From contig JAFATL010000199.1 in NCBI GenBank assembly GCA_019243975.1, forward strand, positions 1 to 8,072: 8,072 nucleotides of DNA, written 5' to 3'. The notes under the pieces were generated by a model. It searched no databases and was not told where the DNA came from. It worked only from the letters and a program-made list of their open reading frames with translations. Within the stretch, counting starts at the first letter, position 1. Every line of letters begins with the position of its first letter. The stretch comes from Actinomycetota bacterium. Lineage in GTDB: Bacteria; Actinomycetota; Acidimicrobiia; Acidimicrobiales; JAFATL01. Below are positions 1 through 5,552 of the stretch, in pieces. A program made the translations under genes and the position numbers.

Positions 1-889
1 GGCCGAGCTCGCGGGTGAGGGTGCGCCCCGACCCGAGCAGCTGGTCGAGGACCAGGGCCCGGGCCAGATAGCGGTGGAACGGGTGCTCGGTCGTGAACCC
101 GATGCCCGCCAGCACCTGCTGGCAGTTGCGGATGGCGGTGCGGGTGGCCCGACCGGCGAAGCCCTTCGCCATGCGGGCAGTCTCGGGGAGACGGTCGTCC
201 CACGCCGCCCCGACCAGCGCGTCGGCCGCCTCCAGCACCACCAACACGTCGGCCAGCCGGTGGCGGACGGCCTGGAACTGCGCGATCGGTCGGCCGAACT
301 GCTCCCGCCCCAGCGCATGTTCCCGGGCGAGGTCGAGCATCGTGCGCCCCGCGCCGAGCAACTCCTGAGTCAACGCCCGCTGCCCGGCCGCCGCGACGAG
401 GTCCCAGTCGACCAACTGTTCCGAACTGACAGGTGAAACGGGACCTATAGGGCCCGTTTCACCTGTCAGTTCGGCGGTGTGGAGGCCGAGAGTCGGGTCG
501 AGGCCGGCGATGGGCCGCGCGGTGATGCTCGCGGACGGGACGACGCGGGCGACGAACTTGGTGTCGCGTTCGGTCACGACGACGGCGTGGGCGCGGGTGG
601 ACAGGGCGCGGGTGGCGATGCCGGAGGTCGACGGGCGCCAGGCGCCCACGGGCGGGAGGATGACGGCGGCGTCGACGTCGAGACCCATGGCGTCGAGGAG
701 GACGTCGTCGAGAGCGGACGACGTCGCGTTGGTGCGGCCTTGCACGGCGAACAGGGTGGACGCGGCGGTGCGGGCGTCGTCGGCCAGCGCGTCGCGCCAG
801 CCGAGATCGACGAGCGCGGTGTCGACGTCGCCGCTGGCCATGGCCGCCTCGACGCTGCGGGCGAACAGCTCGCGTTCGGCCGCGTCCAC
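1..889 (-). CDS. Acyl-CoA dehydrogenase-like subunit, probably non-catalytic partner (3' end beyond window)
   Basis: The gene runs off the left edge; 296 codons are visible. I chose the GTG at 889-887 because it overlaps the TAG of the upstream dehydrogenase by one base (TAGTG), has GAGG four bases before it, and opens a frame without stops to the edge. Only about 75 residues precede the beta domain (about 75-138), so the usual N-terminal helical domain is shortened. The C-terminal helical domain has the family signatures REQFGRPIAQFQ (195-206) and GIGFTTEHPFHRY (262-274). By eye, the position of the medium-chain enzyme's catalytic Glu376 falls on Leu285, and the isovaleryl-type position near Gln170 is also not Glu, so this chain probably lacks a catalytic base. 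It likely pairs with the neighbouring dehydrogenase, as FadE28 pairs with FadE29. Residues 139-156 come from a palindromic insert. Family assignment is firm; substrate is unknown. Confidence 0.85.
   Translation of the reverse strand, partial: MDAAERELFARSVEAAMASGDVDTALVDLGWRDALADDARTAASTLFAVQGRTNATSSALDDVLLDAMGLDVDAAVILPPVGAWRPSTSGIATRALSTRAHAVVVTERDTKFVARVVPSASITARPIAGLDPTLGLHTAELTGETGPIGPVSPVSSEQLVDWDLVAAAGQRALTQELLGAGRTMLDLAREHALGREQFGRPIAQFQAVRHRLADVLVVLEAADALVGAAWDDRLPETARMAKGFAGRATRTAIRNCQQVLAGIGFTTEHPFHRYLARALVLDQLLGSGRTLTRELG
421..474. repeat. 54-bp near-perfect palindrome inside a coding gene
   Basis: The two 27-base halves are reverse complements except for one pair (443 A opposite 452 G). 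The outer 22 pairs (421-442 with 453-474) are uninterrupted; after the mismatch come two more pairs around a central TATA. The left arm contains CTGACAGGTGAAACGGG and the right arm its complement. It lies within the acyl-CoA dehydrogenase gene, is 18 codon lengths long and contains no stop in that frame, giving the peptide AELTGETGPIGPVSPVSS. Its codons include ATA, ACA, TCA, AGT, GTT and CCT, unlike the surrounding G/C-ending codons. As RNA it would fold into a long hairpin. Such an element could be a REP-like or Rickettsia-RPE-like mobile palindrome, a regulatory hairpin, or a protein-binding site. No second copy is present in this window. Confidence 0.95.
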
Positions 890-2016
890 TACGCCTCGGC
901 TCCGAGGTCGAGCACCCGGCGGGCGAGGATGTTGCGCTGGATCTCGGCGGTGCCGCCGTAGATGGTGGCGGCGCGCGAGTAGAGGAAGTCGCGCCTCCAT
1001 TCGGCGCTCACCGTGTCGTCGCCAGTGGTGATGCCGGCCGCCACGCCGTCGAGAGCGAGGTCGAAGATGGTCTGGTCGGCCGTCGCCACCAGGACCTTGT
1101 CGACCGACGTCTCGGGCCCGAGCTTGTCGCCGCCGTCCAACCGGTACTGGGTCGCGCGCGACCGGGCGCGGAACGCGTACAGCAGTTCGACGGCCGCGCC
1201 CACGTCGTCGGGGTCCAATGAGTCAGCGGCGGCGGTGGCCACGAGATCGCCCAGGCGACGCTGCAGGAACGCCGCCCGGTGCCACAGCGCCGTGCTGCGC
1301 TCGTACGGGAGGAGGTCCATGGCCACTGCCCATCCCTGTCCCTCGGCACCGAGCGTGCGGTCGACGGGGACGAACACGTCGTCGAAGAACGTCTCACAGA
1401 ACTCGTCGGCGCCGTGCATGGCGCGGATCGGCCGCACGGTGATGCCGGGGCTGTCCATGTCGACGAAGAGTGCGGTGATGCCGCGGTGGGTCGACTCGAC
1501 GGTGCCGGTGCGCGTGAGCAGCACGCACCGCTGAGCGAACTGAGCCAGGCTCGTCCACACCTTCTGGCCGGTGACGCGCCACCCGTCGCCGTCGCGCACG
1601 GCCCGGCACGCCAGCGAGCCGAGGTTGCTGCCCGTGCCCGGCTCGGAGAACCCCTGGCACCACGTCTCGTCGCCCCGCAGCAGTCGCGGCACCATCTCGG
1701 CCGCGAGCTCGGGCGGCGCGAAGTCGAGCATGGTCGGCACCAGCACCTCGGCCATCGAGTAGATGCCGGGCTCGACGAAGCCGCGCAGGGTCAGCGCTTC
1801 ACCCAAGTAGGCGCGCAGCAGCGGCGACCCGCCCAGACCTTCCACACGCTCGGGCCACCCGTACCGCATCCAGCCCGCGTCGTAGGTGAGGCGCTTGACC
1901 GTCGCCAGGTGGGTCATGTCGTCGGCCAGCGTCGTGTCGCCCTCCGCCGGCGCCAGCTCTGCCCCGTGCGCGTCGAGCCACCCGTCGAGGCCGGCGCGGA
2001 ACTCGGCCAGCTCCAT
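889..2016 (-). CDS. Acyl-CoA dehydrogenase (catalytic subunit)
   Basis: A 375-residue FAD-dependent acyl-CoA dehydrogenase, full length for the family, expected to form an alpha,beta double bond in an acyl-CoA and pass electrons to electron-transfer flavoprotein. Visible motifs are CQGFSEPGTGSNLGS (120-134, flavin/substrate loop), KVWTS (152-156), the beta-domain segment ending near FVPVDR (215-220), and the C-terminal YGGTAEIQRNILARRVL (353-369). At the medium-chain Glu376 position there is Gly354, so the base is probably Glu239 in LPYERS, as in isovaleryl-CoA dehydrogenase and steroid FadE29-type enzymes. The ATG at 2016 overlaps the TGA of the SnoaL-like gene (TGATG), and its own stop overlaps the next start, indicating coupled translation in one operon. 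The catalytic residue assignment is by eye; the family is certain. Confidence 0.93.
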   Translation of the reverse strand: MELAEFRAGLDGWLDAHGAELAPAEGDTTLADDMTHLATVKRLTYDAGWMRYGWPERVEGLGGSPLLRAYLGEALTLRGFVEPGIYSMAEVLVPTMLDFAPPELAAEMVPRLLRGDETWCQGFSEPGTGSNLGSLACRAVRDGDGWRVTGQKVWTSLAQFAQRCVLLTRTGTVESTHRGITALFVDMDSPGITVRPIRAMHGADEFCETFFDDVFVPVDRTLGAEGQGWAVAMDLLPYERSTALWHRAAFLQRRLGDLVATAAADSLDPDDVGAAVELLYAFRARSRATQYRLDGGDKLGPETSVDKVLVATADQTIFDLALDGVAAGITTGDDTVSAEWRRDFLYSRAATIYGGTAEIQRNILARRVLDLGAEA

Positions 2017-2444
2017 CAGGTGGTGGGCGCAGGACGGGTGGGGTCGTGCGCCTTGCCCCCGTCACGGGCCCCGCTGCGGCGCAGGAACGTCATGCGCCGG
2101 GTGGCCAGGCGCCAACCGTCGGCAGTGCGCCGGTAGGTGTCGGTGTACCAGCCGATGCGCATGTCGTGGTTGGTCTGGTCGACGAAGCACAACGGCTGCT
2201 CGCCCGTGCCGCTGTCGCCGTCGAGCTCGACGGCCGCGGGCCCGACCATGAACAGACCCTTGGGCGCGGCCGCCACCAAGGTCGGGAAGTCGGCCAGCGC
2301 GTAGGTGTCGCCGAACGCGCTGTAGGTGCCGTCGCGGGTGAACACCTGCACGACGGCCTCGACGTCGTTCTTCGTCATGGCCACTGCGTAGCGGGCGAGC
2401 AGCTGTTGGACCTCGATGATGTCGGCCGTCGGCGCCGTCGCCAT
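2016..2444 (-). CDS. SnoaL-like (NTF2-fold) protein, polyketide cyclase/dehydratase type
   Basis: A 142-residue small cone-fold protein of the SnoaL/NTF2 superfamily. The family pattern is clear: an N-terminal helix pair (IIEVQQLLARYAVAMTKNDVEAVVQVFT, residues 9-36), the strand DGTYSAFG, and a C-terminal run WYTDTYRRTADGWRLATRRMTFLRR (99-123) typical of this group. Relatives act as cyclases, isomerases, dehydratases or hydratases, or simply bind ligands, so the exact reaction is not predictable. It is first in a minus-strand operon with two acyl-CoA dehydrogenases, suggesting it acts on a CoA-linked or ring intermediate of the same pathway. The ATG at 2444 has no Shine-Dalgarno sequence; a TACCAT box six bases upstream suggests a leaderless transcript. 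The frame stays open upstream, but the protein there does not resemble the family. Confidence 0.85.
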   Translation of the reverse strand: MATAPTADIIEVQQLLARYAVAMTKNDVEAVVQVFTRDGTYSAFGDTYALADFPTLVAAAPKGLFMVGPAAVELDGDSGTGEQPLCFVDQTNHDMRIGWYTDTYRRTADGWRLATRRMTFLRRSGARDGGKAHDPTRPAPTT

Positions 2445-2450
2445 GGCGGT

Positions 2451-2456
2451 ATGGTA
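2451..2456 (-). promoter_or_regulatory. -10 box TACCAT for the SnoaL operon, leaderless start
   Basis: Read on the minus strand, TACCAT fits the actinobacterial TANNNT -10 pattern. It ends six bases before the ATG at 2444, so transcription would begin at or next to the A of the start codon. This explains why that gene has no Shine-Dalgarno sequence. No convincing -35 box is visible. Confidence 0.5.
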
Positions 2457-2461
2457 ATGGC

Positions 2462-2471
2462 GTTCTCCAAA
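2462..2471 (+). promoter_or_regulatory. Shared motif GTTCTCCAAA (copy 1), candidate operator
   Basis: The same ten bases occur at 5491-5500 in front of the Rieske gene, and in both places a CG follows at the same offset. Here the motif lies just upstream of the minus-strand -10 box, where a repressor could block the polymerase. It is not palindromic, and its role as a binding site is inferred from recurrence only. Confidence 0.35.
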
Positions 2472-2510
2472 TCCGACAATGCGGTTCGAAGCGGGGAAGT
2501 CTTTCGATCC

Positions 2511-2516
2511 GGAGGG
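2511..2516 (+). promoter_or_regulatory. Shine-Dalgarno GGAGGG that sets the ligase start at 2521
   Basis: GGAGGG lies four bases before the ATG at 2521. An in-frame ATG at 2479 would add 14 residues but has no such site and would leave only 34 bases between the divergent genes. The site therefore favours 2521. Confidence 0.7.
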
Positions 2517-2520
2517 ATTG

Positions 2521-4146
2521 ATGGCCGGTACAGCGGGCGAACGGTGGGAGTTGCGGGACACGGCGCCCGACGTCGCCTCCGAGTACCTGCGCGCCGGCTG
2601 GTGGGACGACCGCACCCTCGGCCAGGTCGCGCAGACCGGTCTGTCCGAGCGAGCCACCGTCGCCTTCGAGGTCCACTCGAAGTTCCGCCCGTGGAAGGGA
2701 ACCTTCGCCGACCTCGACCGCGGTGCGAGGCAGCTCGCGGGGGCGCTGCGCGCACAGGGCGTGGGCGCCGGTGACGTCGTCGTCCTTCAGATGCCGAACT
2801 GGGTGGAGGCCGGGTACGCGTTCTTCGCCGCCATCTACCTCGGTGCGGTGGTCGTACCCATCGTCCACTTCTACGGGGCCAAGGAGGTGGGCTACATCCT
2901 CCGGGCCGTGCGGCCCGACGTGGTGGTGTCCGTCGACCGGTTCGGCCACGCCGACCACCTCACCCTCTACGACGGCCTACTGAACGGCGACATCGACATC
3001 GACCCGCTGTGGCTGGTCGTGGGCGACACCGACGCCGATGCGCTCCCGCAGAAGGCGACACCACTTGTGTCACTGATGGACGGGGTGCCGGTCGAAGGTC
3101 CTGCGCCCGTCGACCCGGACGGGCCGGCCCTCATCGGCTTCACGTCGGGCACGACGCGCGACCCGAAGGGCGTCGTGCACTCGCACCGCACGATGGGCTG
3201 CGAGGTGCGTCAGCTCGACTACATGTTCCCGCACGGCGGGCCGCCCGGCATCACCGCCGCGCCGGTCGGCCACTTCATCGGCATGCTCAACGCCTTCCTC
3301 ACGCCGTTGCTGCGCGAGCGGCCGGTGCACATGGTCGACGTGTGGGACCCGGCCGAGGTGCTGCGGCTGATGAAGGACGAGGGCCTCGGCATGGGCGGCG
3401 GCGCGACTTACTTCCTCACCAGCCTCCTCGACCACCCCGACTTCGAGGACGCCCACCTGGCGATGATGCCGTTCGCCGGTCTCGGCGGTTCACCGATCCC
3501 CGTCGCCGTCACCGAACGGGCTACGCGGATGGGCATCGACGTGTTCCGCTCGTACGGGAGCACCGAGCACCCGTCGATCACCGGGTGCCTGTTGCACGAG
3601 CCATTGGAGAAGCGGGTCGCCACCGACGGCCGCCCGATGCCCGGGGTCGAGATCAAGCTCGACGAGGCGGGGGAGATCCTCAGCCGCGGGCCCGACTGCT
3701 TCGTGGGCTACACCGACGCCGAGCTCACGAAGCGGGTGTTCGACGCCGACGGCTGGTACCGCACGGGTGACGTCGGTGTGCTCGACGCCGACGGCTACCT
3801 CACGATCACCGACCGCGTGTCCGACATCATCATCCGCGGCGGCGAGAACATCAGCGCCCAGGAGGTCGAAGAGTTGTTGATGCAGCTCGACGGAATCGCC
3901 GAGGTGTGCGTCGTGGCCGAGCCCGACGACCGCCGCGGCGAGCGGGCGGCGGCGGTGGTGCGACCGAAACCCGACCGGGCTGCGCCCACCGTCGAGGACA
4001 TGCGCGTGCACCTCGACGCGGCAGGCCTGGCCCGCCAGAAGTGGCCCGAGTCGGTGTACGAGGTGGCCGAGCTGCCGCGTACGCCGTCGGGCAAGGTGCA
4101 GAAGTACGTCCTCCGTCGTCAGCTGCGAGAAGGGAGCCTCAAATGA
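2521..4146 (+). CDS. AMP-forming acyl-CoA synthetase (cyclohexanecarboxylate-CoA ligase-like)
   Basis: A 541-residue member of the ANL adenylate-forming superfamily. It should adenylate a carboxylic acid with ATP and transfer it to coenzyme A, the entry step of a CoA-based degradation route. All core motifs are present: the P-loop FTSGTTRDPKGVVHSH (207-222), YGSTEH (345-350), YRTGDVG (413-419), the hinge DRVSDIIIRGGENIS (431-445), and PRTPSGKVQK (519-528), whose Lys525 is the expected adenylation lysine. Length and general look recall ligases annotated as cyclohexanecarboxylate-CoA ligase, but that resemblance is from memory and acid specificity cannot be read off. It leads a plus-strand operon; its TGA overlaps the next gene's ATG (ATGA). 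An Asp, Arg-rich C-terminal lid is intact, with no sign of damage. Confidence 0.92.
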   Translation: MAGTAGERWELRDTAPDVASEYLRAGWWDDRTLGQVAQTGLSERATVAFEVHSKFRPWKGTFADLDRGARQLAGALRAQGVGAGDVVVLQMPNWVEAGYAFFAAIYLGAVVVPIVHFYGAKEVGYILRAVRPDVVVSVDRFGHADHLTLYDGLLNGDIDIDPLWLVVGDTDADALPQKATPLVSLMDGVPVEGPAPVDPDGPALIGFTSGTTRDPKGVVHSHRTMGCEVRQLDYMFPHGGPPGITAAPVGHFIGMLNAFLTPLLRERPVHMVDVWDPAEVLRLMKDEGLGMGGGATYFLTSLLDHPDFEDAHLAMMPFAGLGGSPIPVAVTERATRMGIDVFRSYGSTEHPSITGCLLHEPLEKRVATDGRPMPGVEIKLDEAGEILSRGPDCFVGYTDAELTKRVFDADGWYRTGDVGVLDADGYLTITDRVSDIIIRGGENISAQEVEELLMQLDGIAEVCVVAEPDDRRGERAAAVVRPKPDRAAPTVEDMRVHLDAAGLARQKWPESVYEVAELPRTPSGKVQKYVLRRQLREGSLK

Positions 4147-4892
4147 GTGGGCGCGTGGCCATCGTGACCGGGGGGGCGTCGGGCATCGGCCTCGCCATCG
4201 CCGAGCGGCTGAGCGCCGACGGCAACGCGGTGGCGATCTTCGACCGTGACGGCGACGCCGCCAGCGCAGCGGCCGCCAAGTTGGAAGCGAACGGCGGCAA
4301 GGCCATCGGTGTCACCGTCGACGTCACCGACCGGGCTGCCATCGACGAGGGCGTGGTGTACACGGGCGCCCAGCTCGATACGCCGACGATCCTCGTCAAC
4401 AGCGCCGGGCTCGACGGCTTCGACCCGTTTCTCACCATCACCCTCGAGAAGTGGCAGCGCATCATCGACGTGAACCTGACGGGCACGTTCCAGGTCTGCC
4501 AGGCCGTGGTGCCGGGCATGATCGAGGCGGGCTGGGGCCGCATCGTGAACATCTCGTCGTCGAGCGCGCAGGGCGGCCAGCCGGTGATGACGCACTACGT
4601 GGCGGCCAAGGCGGGCGTGATCGGGTTCACCAAGGCGCTCGCCCTCGAGCTGGGCCCGCAGGGGATCACCGTCAACACCATCCCGCCCGGGTTCATCGAC
4701 ACGCCGATGCTGCGCAAAGCCGAAGGCCGCGGGTTCCTCGGCCAAGGCGTCGAGCACCACGCCGGCACCACGCCCGTGCGCCGGGTCGGCCGTCCCGAAG
4801 ACATCGCCGCCGCCTGCGCGTTCCTCGTCAGCGAGGAAGCGAGCTACGTCACGGGCCAGGTCATCGGCGTCAACGGCGGCCGCAACACCTGA
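4143..4892 (+). CDS. Short-chain dehydrogenase/reductase (3-hydroxyacyl-CoA dehydrogenase/FabG-like)
   Basis: A 249-residue classical SDR that would oxidise a hydroxyl to a ketone, or the reverse, with a nicotinamide cofactor. The cofactor motif TGGASGIG (9-16) is followed by acidic residues Asp34 and Asp36 at the end of the second strand, which favours NAD(H). Next come Asp60-Val61, NSAG (86-89) in place of the usual NNAG, Asn111, and the catalytic Ser139, Tyr152 and Lys156 (YVAAK). Its ATG overlaps the ligase stop by four bases and has AGGGAG (4131-4136) six bases upstream. In a ligase/acyl-CoA dehydrogenase setting it most plausibly oxidises a 3-hydroxyacyl-CoA or a ring-hydroxylated acyl-CoA, as 2-hydroxycyclohexanecarboxyl-CoA dehydrogenase does. 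The substrate remains unknown; family and active site are clear. Confidence 0.92.
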   Translation: MSGRVAIVTGGASGIGLAIAERLSADGNAVAIFDRDGDAASAAAAKLEANGGKAIGVTVDVTDRAAIDEGVVYTGAQLDTPTILVNSAGLDGFDPFLTITLEKWQRIIDVNLTGTFQVCQAVVPGMIEAGWGRIVNISSSSAQGGQPVMTHYVAAKAGVIGFTKALALELGPQGITVNTIPPGFIDTPMLRKAEGRGFLGQGVEHHAGTTPVRRVGRPEDIAAACAFLVSEEASYVTGQVIGVNGGRNT

Positions 4893-4893
4893 C

Positions 4894-5466
4894 ATGCCGC
4901 GTATTGAACCGCTGCCGCCGGACCAGTGGCCGGCAGAGATGCGGGACGCGCTGGCGGCCATGCGACCGCCCAACCCGCGCCACCCGTTGCCGAGCCGCGC
5001 CGAAGGGAGGCCAAAGGGGCTCAACGCCTTGGGTGCGCTCGCCCACCATCCCGAGCTGACCAAGGCGTTCAACACGTTTAACGGCCACGTCCAGTTCGCC
5101 ACCACGCTCACCGCCCGCCAACGCGAGCTGCTCATCCTTCGCATCGCGGCGGTGCGTGACGCGGCGTACGAGTGGGCGCAGCACGCCGTGCTAGCCGCAG
5201 ACGCCGGCCTCTCCACCGACGAGGTGGCCGCCATCGTCGACGGGCCGGACGCAGGGGAGTGGCCCCCGGTCGAACGGGCGATGTTGCGAGCGGTCGACGA
5301 GCTGATCGCCACCGCGACGGTCACCGACGCGACGTGGTCCGCCCTCGCGGACCACCTCGACACCCAGCAGCTGATGGACGTCGTGTTCACCGTGGGCGCC
5401 TACGACACCGTCGCCATGGCCTTCAAGGCGTTCGGCGTGGAGCTGGACAGTGACCTCCAGAAATAG
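4894..5466 (+). CDS. Carboxymuconolactone decarboxylase (CMD/AhpD-like) family protein without cysteines
   Basis: A 190-residue all-helical protein of the CMD/AhpD superfamily. The core is LTARQRELLILRIAAVRDAAYEWAQH (72-97) in which Tyr92, Glu93, Trp94 and His97 match the family's YEWxxH signature. A second similar helical segment follows (about 124-180). AhpD-type peroxidases use a CxxC pair near this position; this protein has no cysteine at all, so it cannot be a thiol peroxidase. Related proteins include gamma-carboxymuconolactone decarboxylases and many of unknown role in catabolic clusters. The ATG begins one base after the SDR stop, without a clear Shine-Dalgarno sequence, so it is probably translated by coupling. 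Residues 22-45 are proline- and arginine-rich and look like a flexible loop. A decarboxylase, lactonase or isomerase role in this pathway is conjecture. Confidence 0.83.
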   Translation: MPRIEPLPPDQWPAEMRDALAAMRPPNPRHPLPSRAEGRPKGLNALGALAHHPELTKAFNTFNGHVQFATTLTARQRELLILRIAAVRDAAYEWAQHAVLAADAGLSTDEVAAIVDGPDAGEWPPVERAMLRAVDELIATATVTDATWSALADHLDTQQLMDVVFTVGAYDTVAMAFKAFGVELDSDLQK

Positions 5467-5552
5467 ACAGAGGTCTCCAGCGGAAATAAGGTTCTCCAAA
5501 AGCGAGATTCCTGCTATCATCGAGCGCTAGACCCCCTCATCGGAGGACCCGC
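5467..5552 (+). promoter_or_regulatory. Promoter region of the Rieske gene
   Basis: These 86 bases hold the most AT-rich stretch in the window (5461-5520). TATCAT at 5515-5520 is a good -10 box; the hexamer at the usual -35 distance (5492-5497, TTCTCC) is a poor match, which suggests activator help or a non-standard promoter. GGTCTCCA (5472-5479) and GGTTCTCCA (5490-5498) form a tandem near-repeat spaced 18 bases apart, and the second contains the motif shared with the divergent promoter. An imperfect inverted repeat AGC-N9-GCT spans 5501-5515. GGAGGA at 5542-5547 is the ribosome site, five bases before the ATG. No terminator hairpin for the preceding operon is seen. Confidence 0.65.
5491..5500 (+). 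promoter_or_regulatory. Shared motif GTTCTCCAAA (copy 2), candidate operator
   Basis: Identical to the ten bases at 2462-2471. Here it covers the -35 position of the Rieske promoter, 14 bases before the TATCAT box. A protein bound here would meet the polymerase directly. Recurrence in two promoters of one cluster is the only evidence. Confidence 0.35.

Larger units (their letters stand above)
2445..2520. promoter_or_regulatory. Divergent promoter region between the SnoaL/dehydrogenase and ligase operons
   Basis: This 76-bp gap separates two operons pointing away from each other and is less GC-rich than the flanking genes. It holds a likely -10 box for the minus-strand operon (2451-2456), a 10-base motif shared with the Rieske promoter (2462-2471), and a Shine-Dalgarno sequence for the ligase (2511-2516). 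A weak plus-strand -10 candidate is GACAAT at 2475-2480. A shared regulator acting on both operons from here is an inference from the layout. Confidence 0.65.

Noticed and set aside
421..474. Palindrome as an intrinsic transcription terminator
   Set aside because: It is in mid-gene with an intact frame on both sides, and no run of T follows the stem on either strand.
1279..2136. 285-codon plus-strand frame
   Set aside because: It lies opposite the acyl-CoA dehydrogenase and spans the operon junction. The peptide has no family signature.
2479..2520. Earlier in-frame ATG for the ligase at 2479
   Set aside because: No Shine-Dalgarno sequence precedes it, the added 14 residues look untypical, and ATG 2521 has GGAGGG at good distance.
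2445..2520. KstR or KstR2 operator, suggested by the steroid-like gene set
   Set aside because: I looked for the AACnnGTT-type and CAAG/CTTG-type inverted repeats in this gap and in 5467-5552 and 7151-7197 and saw none.
4119..5390. 423-codon open frame on the minus strand
   Set aside because: It lies opposite the SDR and CMD genes, whose proteins have clear family motifs. The predicted peptide is low-complexity and matches no family; long antisense frames are expected in GC-rich DNA.
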